A stretch of DNA of 8,977 bases from an uncultured bacterium (GTDB lineage Bacteria > Cyanobacteriota > Vampirovibrionia > Gastranaerophilales > Gastranaerophilaceae): assembly GCA_900554385.1 (NCBI GenBank), contig USHE01000074.1, positions 1 to 8,977 of the forward strand, given 5' to 3'. Shown piece by piece: positions 1-6,344 of the stretch. Position 1 is the stretch's first letter; the number at the start of each line of letters is the position of its first letter. Both the position numbers and the translations under genes were made by a program. The notes under the pieces are model-generated. The model made no database searches and was not told the origin of the DNA. It saw only the letters and a list, made by a program, of their open reading frames with translations.

Positions 1-1
1 A

Positions 2-844
2 GCTACAACGGACGTATTGTCATCTCTCGCAGAAGTTGCCGTTGAAAACAATTACTGTAAACCTGAAATAGACGAGTCCGACGATTTTATCGTAAAAAAC
101 GGACGCCATCCGGTTCTTGAAAAAATCTTACCGCTCGGAGAATACGTGGCAAATGACTTGGATTTAAAAAGCAATACAATGGATGCGACACAGTTCATGA
201 TTTTGACAGGTCCGAACATGGCAGGTAAATCAACATATATGCGGCAAAATGCCTTGATTGCATTACTTGCGCAAATTGGCTCCTGGGTACCTGCAGACTA
301 CGTAAAACTCGGAGTTGTTGATAAAATTTTCACTCGTGTAGGGGCTTCTGATGATTTAACTCTCGGACAATCTACATTCATGGTGGAAATGATTGAAACT
401 TCATTCATTCTAAACTCTGCAACAGATAAAAGCTTTATTCTGCTTGATGAAATCGGCAGAGGAACAAGCACTTACGACGGAGTGGCAATTGCATGGTCCG
501 TAGCTGAATTTATTACAAATAAAATTAAAGCAAGAACTATCTTTGCTACACACTACCACGAATTGAACGTAATGACCAAGACTTATCCGCAAATTAAAAA
601 TTATAGAATTACAATAGCTGAAGAAAACGGAGAAATTGAATTCTTAAGAAAAATCGTTCAAGGCGGAGCAAGCAAAAGTTACGGGATTCAGGTTGCCAAA
701 ATGGCGGGATTGCCAAGTTCAGTTATCAAGCGTTCACAAGATCTTATGACAAAAATGCAAAAAGACTTTTCAAACAATCTTGCAACTCGCAAAAAATCTT
801 CGGACACAGAATTATCAGTGCCACAGTTAAACCTGTTCAATTAA
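2..844 (+). CDS. mutS: DNA mismatch repair ATPase MutS, C-terminal 280 residues (5' end outside window)
   Basis: This is the C-terminal third of MutS, which recognises mispaired bases and starts mismatch repair by ATP-driven clamp formation with MutL. The frame is open from base 2 and the first residues (ATTDVLSSLAEVA) match the end of the MutS core domain, so the TTG at 17 is internal and not a start. Counting from that TTG codon as residue 1, the ABC ATPase domain shows Walker A GPNMAGKST at 65-73, the signature/Walker B stretch LLDEIGRGTSTYDG at 142-155, and the FATHYHEL histidine loop at 176-183. The C-terminal dimerisation helix-turn-helix SYGIQVAKMAGLPSSVIKRS is at 221-240. The protein ends in PQLNLFN, a sliding-clamp-binding type motif. 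MutS1 rather than MutS2 is indicated by the intact HTH end and the absence of a Smr domain. The family identity is secure; only the N-terminal mismatch-binding domain cannot be seen. Confidence 0.97.
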   Translation, partial: ATTDVLSSLAEVAVENNYCKPEIDESDDFIVKNGRHPVLEKILPLGEYVANDLDLKSNTMDATQFMILTGPNMAGKSTYMRQNALIALLAQIGSWVPADYVKLGVVDKIFTRVGASDDLTLGQSTFMVEMIETSFILNSATDKSFILLDEIGRGTSTYDGVAIAWSVAEFITNKIKARTIFATHYHELNVMTKTYPQIKNYRITIAEENGEIEFLRKIVQGGASKSYGIQVAKMAGLPSSVIKRSQDLMTKMQKDFSNNLATRKKSSDTELSVPQLNLFN

Positions 845-859
845 ATTTTGTAAAAGTTT

Positions 860-876
860 TTTGTTATTTTAACAAA
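860..876. promoter_or_regulatory. AT-rich inverted repeat after mutS (weak terminator or operator)
   Basis: TTTGTTA and TAACAAA form perfect 7-bp arms around a 3-nt centre, 15 nt after the mutS stop and 49 nt before the next start. Outer bases GTAAA (850-854) and TTTAC (877-881) can extend the stem with a 5-nt bulge. The stem contains almost no G:C pairs and has no T-run after it, so it would be a poor intrinsic terminator. It could equally be an operator for the following gene. Only the symmetry is certain. Confidence 0.25.
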
Positions 877-913
877 TTTACCTGTTTATGCTTTTTAATG
901 TAAAGGTAAGTGC

Positions 914-918
914 AGGAG
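914..918 (+). promoter_or_regulatory. Shine-Dalgarno AGGAG deciding the start at 925
   Basis: AGGAG lies 6 nt before ATG 925. The longer in-frame GTG start at 910 would place this site inside the coding region and has no ribosome-binding site of its own, so ATG 925 is preferred. Confidence 0.75.
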
Positions 919-924
919 TGTTTT

Positions 925-1413
925 ATGACGTTAGAATTACAACCAAATTTATATTTTAAAGCATCTGAAATTCACACGGAACAATCAGCAAAACCTCAAC
1001 AACCAGAAGTTAACAAGGAAAATACAGAGGTTGCTTCCGACACTTTTGAAAATGAGAAAAAGGCAGAACCAGAAAATAAAAAGGGGCTAAAACATAAACT
1101 TGCAAGTATTGCGAAATTTTTCACATCAACAGAAGAAATTACAAAAGGTACGGCTAAAGGTGCTATTTACGGAACTCTCGCCGGAGGTTCAATCCTTGGT
1201 GCCGGGTGGCTTTTTGGAGCTTTACCACGAGGATTAAAAAACACCAAAACATTAGTTCAAACTTTTAAGCATCCATTTCAAGCTATCAGCAGCAAAACCA
1301 AAATCACAGCAGGACTTACAGCCATTGGTATAGCGGCATACCACATTATTAGAGGAAAATTTCAAGCAAACCTCTATAATGCATTCATTGATAAAAAGTT
1401 AAATAACAATTAA
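925..1413 (+). CDS. Small hypothetical membrane protein, 162 aa, two hydrophobic segments
   Basis: I do not recognise this protein. From ATG 925 it has a polar, disordered-looking N-terminal half (residues 1-55, rich in Glu, Lys, Gln and Asn). A basic stretch follows (GLKHKLASIAKFF, 54-66). Next come a Gly/Ala-rich hydrophobic segment at about 79-100 and a second one at about 127-142, ending in a short basic and asparagine-rich tail (DKKLNNN). Two membrane-spanning or membrane-associated helices are likely, with no signal peptide or catalytic motif. It follows mutS on the same strand after 80 nt but shares no obvious function with it. Its layout (charged tail plus Gly-rich helices) resembles the unrelated-looking small protein encoded at 8401-8868. 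Both may belong to lineage-specific membrane families. The strong Shine-Dalgarno and unbroken frame support a real gene. Confidence 0.7.
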   Translation: MTLELQPNLYFKASEIHTEQSAKPQQPEVNKENTEVASDTFENEKKAEPENKKGLKHKLASIAKFFTSTEEITKGTAKGAIYGTLAGGSILGAGWLFGALPRGLKNTKTLVQTFKHPFQAISSKTKITAGLTAIGIAAYHIIRGKFQANLYNAFIDKKLNNN

Positions 1414-1699
1414 TCCTGCCTGTCAAAAAAACTATTAGAATACTGTACAAAGAAAATAGTGTTCATTAAAAGATGACGCGGCAGATTCTGTATATACTGA
1501 TTTATGCTGGGATTTGCGGATTGATGTTAACGGATTTAAAAAAACAAAAATTATAGGACATGATTCTTTTAGAATAATAATATTAAAAGATAAAGTTGCA
1601 CCATACGGAATACCTCCGGCAAACATAAATGTATGTCGCGGAAAATTCGGGGGAACATCCTAGGGAGATGAATGTTCTGCGAAGTATTTATTGGAATAA
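1414..1699 (+). pseudogene. Decayed 3' fragment of a type IV pilin-like (pseudopilin) gene
   Basis: No intact gene lies here, but the plus strand reads as the C-terminal third of a pilin-like protein once two lesions are allowed. Frame 1 from 1414 gives ...LLEYCTKKIVFIK up to an A4 run at 1468-1471. Dropping one A continues into DDAADSVYTDLCWDLR, then IDVNGFKKTKIIGHDSFRI (1520-1576), then a Pro/Gly/Cys-rich end with GKFGGTS. A TAG at 1661-1663 interrupts it, and GDECSAKYLLE follows to TAA at 1697-1699. The TAG is one base from TGG (Trp). The 19-residue IDVNG block aligns without gaps with residues 182-200 of the intact pilin at 7373-8065 (IDLNGEKGPNQFGADTWDI, 8 identities, same spacing). No FTLAE N-terminus was found upstream, so the 5' part is lost. 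The remnant ends 3 nt before the convergent SNF2 stop. The residual reading frame is clear; calling it inactive is inference. Confidence 0.7.
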
Positions 1700-1702
1700 G
1701 CC

Positions 1703-4700
1703 CTAATCCGCCGAGAATATTTCTCTGATGTCATCCATTGTCAAAGATTTCACGATATTTCTGTCAACGGAAATTACGCTGTCAACAAGATTTCGTTTTA
1801 TGGTTTTTAGTTTTTGAATTTTTTCTTCAACCGTATTTTTCGTAATAAGTCTGTATACAAAGACTTTTTTAGTCTGTCCAATACGGTACGCACGGGCAGT
1901 TGCCTGATCTTCAACAGCAGGGTTCCACCACGGGTCGTAATGGATTACATAATCCGCGCCTGTAAGGTTCAAACCTGTTCCGCCTGCTTTCAAGCTGATT
2001 AAGAATATTGGAATTTTACTGTTATTAAAGTGTTCAACGGCTGCCTGACGGTCTTTTGTTTTACCGGTTAGATATTCGTATTCAATACCTTCACGCTCCA
2101 ACCAGCCTTTTACGATATCCAACATATTTACAAACTGGCTGAACAGCAATACTCTGTGACCCTCTGAAATAATTTCTTCAAGCATAGCTTTAAGTTTTTC
2201 AAACTTACCTGAAGACATAACGTGCTTAACATTTTCCTTATCGTAAAGTCTAGGGTGACAGCAGATTTGACGCAATCTAAGCAACGCAGAGAAAATTGAT
2301 AATCTGCTTTTTTCAAGCCCGTTCTGCTCAATACTCTTAAATAATTCTTCTTTAGTACTATCAAGAACCTGTAAATAGAAATCTTTTTGTTCATCTGTAA
2401 GTTCGCAGTACGCAATATTTTCAACTTTATCCGGCAGATCTTTTGCAACATCACGTTTCATACGACGCAAGATAAAAGGATAAATTTGGAGTTTCAAACG
2501 TTTTTCAACAGTTTTATCCGCACGTTCCATAATCGGATTTACATAACGAGCATTAAATTCAGCCGCACTCAACAAGAACCCAGGCATTAAGAAATCAAAT
2601 ACTGACCATAATTCTTCAAGTTTGTTTTCTATCGGCGTACCTGAAAGTGCAAGCTTATGCGTTGCCTGTAACTGTTTAACTGCCTGTGCTGTCTGCGACA
2701 TGGCATTTTTAATATTCTGCGATTCATCAAGAATTACATATCTAAAATTAATATCTTTGAAATGCTTAATATCACGACGAATAAGGGCGTAGCTTGTAAT
2801 TACCACATCATAATTCGGAATTTCTTTAAACAAAGCTTTTCTATCCACACCGGAAAGTTTAAGACAACTAAGTTCAGGTGCAAACTTCTGGATTTCAGAT
2901 TCCCAGTTAAACACAACCGTTGTCGGACAAATTACGAGAGCAGGCGCAGGTCCGTCCTGTTCTTTTGCTTTTTGCAGTACGGTAAGAGCCTGTAAAGTTT
3001 TACCTAACCCCATATCATCTGCAAGAATTCCATTAAGCCCGTACTTATACATAAACCAGAGCCAGCCGTAACCTTTCAACTGATATTCTCTGAACTCTGC
3101 TGTAGCGTGTTCCGGAAGTTGAAGCCCATCATGCGTTGAGAAAGTTGACATTTGCTCCCAGAATTTTTCAAAACGCTCACTTAGTACAAGTTCGACATCA
3201 AGGTTTTTTAATTCATTAATAAGCCCTGCACGATATGTTTTTACGGTAAATTTGTTCTCATCGTTACGATAAACATCAAAGGAATTGAACGCCCGCATCA
3301 TTGCATATATATTTTGAGCAGGAAATTCTACAAACCCTAAGCTTCTTATTCTACTATATTTTTCACCGCTTTGGATAGTTTCGTAAACATCATCAAAGTT
3401 AATAATTTCTTCACCAACTCTACCGTAAAGCTGGATTTCAAAACTATCTTGAGATTCTTCTGAAAAATCAATTTTGGCACACATTTTGAACGGCTCATCC
3501 ATAAGCTTAAAGAAATTCATATCGTCTTTTTCGACAAATTTCCAGCCGTCGCCTGCCTGTTTTATATAGTAATTGTAGAAGTCAATCGCATTTTCTTTTT
3601 CCAGAGCAAGGTTATTAGTCTGCATAGGAACAAACCTGCATGCCAGCAGCATATTATAAGAATCCTGCTCGTGTTTGTAATTACGTTTTATCCAGTAAAC
3701 AAAATCCTCGCCCGGCTTTTTAACTGTAATATACGGTGATTTATCACTTGATTTTGAATAAGGAACAACAACACCGTCATATTCAAATTCCAGAGCCGCT
3801 TTTAAGGATTGGTCATAGTCAATCCCCATTGTCACAATATTCAAAGGCGGACGTTCTTCAAGCATCAATTTTGAAATACTTTCATCTATATTAACATCCA
3901 TTATTTCCCGCAATTTTGGAAGTTCCTCATATATAAATTTTCCGCCGTCAGAATCTTTCAAATCAGTAAATGAAGATTTTAAAAGCGATTGAGGAATTGA
4001 TTGCATTGCAATATTAGTCGGGAAAATTATATTTTTATATCGACCCCATTTGAGGTGACGAGAGAAATAACGAACTTCTTCAAGCGGATAAACATCATCT
4101 TTGTCAGGTCTTTTCCACTCGAGTGAAAGTAAAATTGTACCCCCTTGTGAAGAATTAACATTCAAAATAAGTTTCCATTCTTCATCAGTAAATTTCAATC
4201 GCTGTTTTGTTTTCTCATCAAGAACTTCATCGGCGTGAGCAAGCAGAGTAAACATAGGTCCAAACTTTGTAATCGGAATATCATACCATCCGGCTTTTTT
4301 ATCCTGACGGGAAATAGTTAACAGCTGCTGAAATATAGCAACTTCAACCTTTTGCGAATTATTTAACTCAAAACTAGCATCTTGTTTCTGAGCCTCAATC
4401 AACGCCCTGAGAATATTCTCAATCTGGCGGACAACTTTGCCGGTTTCTCTTGACATTACAAGAATTGAGAAAAAATTAGCCTTACGTTTCGGGTTAAAGT
4501 GAAAAACGTAATTTCCTGTCGGAGCTTCCGTCAGTTCTGTATTTTCATCAGGGAAATCAAATTCCATCCCGAATTTTGTTTCCAGCCAATCCTCATAAGC
4601 ATGCTCATCAATAGCTTTGAGTGCAACCGCAACTGCGTGTTTACACCATTCCTCCTTTAAAGGACAATTACAGCGTGCTTCCACCTTATTTTTCTTAAAA

Positions 4701-4876
4701 ATTAAATCTGTATTGTAATGATCCTGAAAATTTCCCTTAACTTTTCCCATATAAAAGTTTTTTTCAGGATAAGTATCAAACACCATATCTTTCAAATGGT
4801 ATTCGTAACCTCTGCGCCAGCTTCCAGCACTTGCTTTATCTTTTATATATTTGTAATTAAATTCTTCAACACCCAT
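1703..4876 (-). CDS. SWIM zinc-finger SNF2-family DNA helicase/translocase
   Basis: This 1057-residue protein is a bacterial Swi2/Snf2 (superfamily 2) ATPase, expected to translocate along double-stranded DNA and remodel protein-DNA complexes. Bacterial members with this layout have poorly defined roles. A SWIM zinc finger of CxCx6CxH form sits at C69, C71, C78, H80. A long alpha/beta middle region (about 100-580) has no motif I can name. The two RecA-like lobes follow. Visible motifs are REYQLKGYGWLW near 596-607, Walker A LADDMGLGKTLQA at 618-630, DESQ (a DEAH-box variant) at 717-720, LSGTPIENKLEELWS at 744-758, LLFSQFVNMLD at 910-920, GGTGLNL at 965-971, and the motif VI region QATARAYRIGQ at 991-1001. 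All catalytic motifs are intact. The start ATG has no Shine-Dalgarno. It lies 109 nt downstream of the PAP2 gene and probably has its own promoter. No nuclease, methylase or restriction partner is adjacent. Confidence 0.93.
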   Translation of the reverse strand: MGVEEFNYKYIKDKASAGSWRRGYEYHLKDMVFDTYPEKNFYMGKVKGNFQDHYNTDLIFKKNKVEARCNCPLKEEWCKHAVAVALKAIDEHAYEDWLETKFGMEFDFPDENTELTEAPTGNYVFHFNPKRKANFFSILVMSRETGKVVRQIENILRALIEAQKQDASFELNNSQKVEVAIFQQLLTISRQDKKAGWYDIPITKFGPMFTLLAHADEVLDEKTKQRLKFTDEEWKLILNVNSSQGGTILLSLEWKRPDKDDVYPLEEVRYFSRHLKWGRYKNIIFPTNIAMQSIPQSLLKSSFTDLKDSDGGKFIYEELPKLREIMDVNIDESISKLMLEERPPLNIVTMGIDYDQSLKAALEFEYDGVVVPYSKSSDKSPYITVKKPGEDFVYWIKRNYKHEQDSYNMLLACRFVPMQTNNLALEKENAIDFYNYYIKQAGDGWKFVEKDDMNFFKLMDEPFKMCAKIDFSEESQDSFEIQLYGRVGEEIINFDDVYETIQSGEKYSRIRSLGFVEFPAQNIYAMMRAFNSFDVYRNDENKFTVKTYRAGLINELKNLDVELVLSERFEKFWEQMSTFSTHDGLQLPEHATAEFREYQLKGYGWLWFMYKYGLNGILADDMGLGKTLQALTVLQKAKEQDGPAPALVICPTTVVFNWESEIQKFAPELSCLKLSGVDRKALFKEIPNYDVVITSYALIRRDIKHFKDINFRYVILDESQNIKNAMSQTAQAVKQLQATHKLALSGTPIENKLEELWSVFDFLMPGFLLSAAEFNARYVNPIMERADKTVEKRLKLQIYPFILRRMKRDVAKDLPDKVENIAYCELTDEQKDFYLQVLDSTKEELFKSIEQNGLEKSRLSIFSALLRLRQICCHPRLYDKENVKHVMSSGKFEKLKAMLEEIISEGHRVLLFSQFVNMLDIVKGWLEREGIEYEYLTGKTKDRQAAVEHFNNSKIPIFLISLKAGGTGLNLTGADYVIHYDPWWNPAVEDQATARAYRIGQTKKVFVYRLITKNTVEEKIQKLKTIKRNLVDSVISVDRNIVKSLTMDDIREIFSAD

Positions 4877-4948
4877 TTGTTGGAGTATCTCTTTCTTTCC
4901 AAAGGGTCAATGCCTGATATAGATTTAACTCTATAAACCCTAACGATT

Positions 4949-4978
4949 ACATTATTGCACAAAAATATTAAAACGCAA
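4949..4978 (-). promoter_or_regulatory. Candidate promoter for the SNF2 gene
   Basis: Read on the minus strand, TTGCGT (4973-4978) and TAATGT (4949-4954) are 18 nt apart in the 109-nt gap before the SNF2 gene. The -10 match is weak. An alternative is TTGACC (4905-4910) with GATACT (4884-4889), spaced by only 15 nt, which would give a leaderless transcript starting at about the ATG. Neither is strong. An AT-rich inverted repeat, TATAGA/TCTATA (4918-4935), lies between the two. Confidence 0.25.
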
Positions 4979-4985
4979 GTATTTG

Positions 4986-5444
4986 TTATCCGACAAGGAA
5001 TTTGTGAAAACAAACCGTAAACAAAACACCGTAAATCGCACCCATAATAACTTCAAACGGAGTATGCCCGAGCAGCTCTTTCAACTTTCCGCCAATTGCC
5101 TGAACATCATGTTTATAAAAATCATCCATCATTCTGTTTAAGCAAGCAGCAGTTTTTCCTGCAGCACGACGAACCCCTGCAGCGTCATACATTGTTACAA
5201 GCGCATATCCTAACGCTATTGCAAATATCAAAGAGTCAAATCCTGCGATTAACCCTGCGGATGTCGAAAGCCCCATTACCCCGGCAGAATGAGAGCTTGG
5301 CATACCGCCGGTTGTAGTAAATATTTTAAAATTAATTTTGCGTGATTGAATTGTAAATATGAAAAACTTTATCACCTGAGCTGTAAAAGCCGAAAAAAGA
5401 CCTGCTGCGAGAACTTCATATCCGTTATTTGCAATTGTTATCAT
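4986..5444 (-). CDS. Divergent PAP2 family (DUF212/YuiD-like) membrane phosphatase
   Basis: This 152-residue integral membrane protein belongs to the divergent PAP2 family (DUF212, B. subtilis YuiD type), distant relatives of membrane phosphatidic-acid phosphatases. Diagnostic motifs are TGGMPSSHSAG (45-55, containing the Ser-His pair of PAP2-like active sites), MYDAAGVRRAAGKTA (85-99) and LLGHTPFEVIMGAIYG (124-139). Hydrophobic helices lie at about 11-30, 53-68, 71-86 and 131-148. The length is normal for the family. Its ATG directly follows the TAA of the prenyl synthase with zero spacing, so translation is probably coupled. An AGGA Shine-Dalgarno (5451-5454) lies 6 nt upstream, inside the preceding gene. 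The context suggests a substrate such as a prenyl diphosphate or prenyl-linked lipid, but this is inference; no substrate is established for the family. Confidence 0.93.
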   Translation of the reverse strand: MITIANNGYEVLAAGLFSAFTAQVIKFFIFTIQSRKINFKIFTTTGGMPSSHSAGVMGLSTSAGLIAGFDSLIFAIALGYALVTMYDAAGVRRAAGKTAACLNRMMDDFYKHDVQAIGGKLKELLGHTPFEVIMGAIYGVLFTVCFHKFLVG

Positions 5445-6326
5445 TTATATTCCTACTCTCTTTTTGATTCCTGAAATTATTTCTTCAAAAACATCTGATT
5501 TTACATTGAACTTACTTATAATATCACAACACTTATCCAAAAGGCAAGCCAATTTACATTTGGACTCATCAAGCCCATATAAGGAAGTGTATGTTAACTT
5601 ACCTGCATTTTTATCTTTACCTAGGGTTTTGCCCATTTCTTCAAAGGTAGAAATTTCATCAAGAATATCATCAGCAATTTGAAAAGCAACTCCTAAAATC
5701 TGTCCGAATTCAGTTATGGCATTAATTTGTTCTTCTGTTGCATCTGCAATAATTGCTCCGGTTCTTAGTGCTAATTTAAACAAATCTGCGGTTTTATGCG
5801 TATGGATATAATCTAAAGTTTCTGCTTTATTTCCTTGAACATTTCCTCTTTCGCTTTCAATATCCACAACCTGTCCTGCGATAACCCCATAGGCTCCGGC
5901 GGCTTGAAAATATTCTTCCAAAATTTTAATAAGCTTATCCGAACTAAGATTTTTAGAATTTTTCACAATAATCTGAGGAGCAAAAGTCAAAAGTGCATCT
6001 CCTGCAAGAACAGCGTTAGCTTCCCCGAACACTTTATGATTTGTAGATTTTCCGCGGCGAAAATCATCGTTATCCATACAAGGCAAATCATCGTGGATAA
6101 GGGTTTGGGCATGAAGCATTTCTATTGCACACGCAGTCGGGATTGCATTTTCATAATTCCCGCCCATAATACGACAACTTTCAAGACACATCACAGGTCT
6201 TAACCTTTTGCCCGGAAGCGTGACTGTATATTTCATAGCCTTGAAAATATCTTCCGGATATTGAATTTGTAAATATTCATCGAGCTTTTTATCAACTATT
6301 TTAATATAATCATTCATTGTATTCAT
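5445..6326 (-). CDS. Polyprenyl synthetase: geranylgeranyl (or farnesyl) diphosphate synthase
   Basis: This cytosolic trans-prenyltransferase condenses isopentenyl diphosphate with allylic diphosphates to make C15-C20 prenyl diphosphates for isoprenoid lipids, quinones or carriers. The 293-residue length is normal for IspA/CrtE. Visible motifs are GKRLRP (39-44), the first Asp-rich motif DDLPCMD (79-85) followed by NDDFRRGKSTNHKVFGE, LAGDALL (107-113), and the second Asp-rich motif FQIADDILDE (215-224). Five residues before the first motif is Gln74, not the Tyr/Phe found in FPP synthases, so a product longer than C15 (GGPP) is likely. The wording around KVFGE and LAGDALL is close to cyanobacterial CrtE. 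ATG 6326 has an AAGGA site 7 nt upstream (6334-6338); a second in-frame ATG is three codons later. It lies 18 nt after rsgA and abuts the PAP2 gene, in an apparent operon. Family is certain; product length is inferred. Confidence 0.95.
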   Translation of the reverse strand: MNTMNDYIKIVDKKLDEYLQIQYPEDIFKAMKYTVTLPGKRLRPVMCLESCRIMGGNYENAIPTACAIEMLHAQTLIHDDLPCMDNDDFRRGKSTNHKVFGEANAVLAGDALLTFAPQIIVKNSKNLSSDKLIKILEEYFQAAGAYGVIAGQVVDIESERGNVQGNKAETLDYIHTHKTADLFKLALRTGAIIADATEEQINAITEFGQILGVAFQIADDILDEISTFEEMGKTLGKDKNAGKLTYTSLYGLDESKCKLACLLDKCCDIISKFNVKSDVFEEIISGIKKRVGI

Positions 6327-6333
6327 TTTTATG

Positions 6334-6338
6334 TCCTT
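6334..6338 (-). promoter_or_regulatory. Shine-Dalgarno AAGGA for the prenyl synthase
   Basis: AAGGA (minus strand, within GGAAGGA) sits 7 nt before ATG 6326 in the 18-nt gap after rsgA. It supports this ATG over the one three codons downstream, where the spacing would be too long. Confidence 0.7.
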
Positions 6339-6344
6339 CCAACG

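Noticed and set aside
17..19. TTG at 17 as the start of the mutS reading frame
   Set aside because: The frame is open to base 2 and the residues before it match the MutS core, so the gene is cut by the window edge.
861..901. Possible sigma70 promoter for the 162-aa gene
   Set aside because: TTGTTA, TTAACA, TATGCT and TTTAAT hexamers are present but no pair has 16-18 nt spacing.
910..924. Upstream GTG start giving a 167-aa form of the protein at 925-1413
   Set aside because: The AGGAG ribosome-binding site falls inside this extension and is ideally placed for ATG 925.
1435..1626. Minus-strand open frame of 63 codons
   Set aside because: It is antisense to the pilin-like remnant and has no ribosome-binding site or recognisable protein character.
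1653..1677. Inverted repeat GAACAT/ATGTTC downstream of the SNF2 stop, considered as a terminator
   Set aside because: Only 6-bp arms with a 13-nt loop and no T-run; it lies inside the pilin-like pseudogene reading and is probably chance.
2128..2454. Frames of 60-110 codons inside the SNF2 gene on both strands, and similar ones inside the prenyl synthase (5835-6203) and rsgA (6351-6659)
   Set aside because: They lie in alternative frames of strongly supported genes and have shadow-like Ile/Phe/Cys-rich composition without start signals.
1703..4876. SNF2 gene as part of a phage-defence system
   Set aside because: No nuclease, methyltransferase, phospholipase D or other defence partner is adjacent, and the neighbours are housekeeping genes.
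4918..4935. TATAGA/TCTATA inverted repeat before the SNF2 gene
   Set aside because: Short AT-only arms in an AT-rich gap; noted under the promoter candidate but not supportable as a separate operator.
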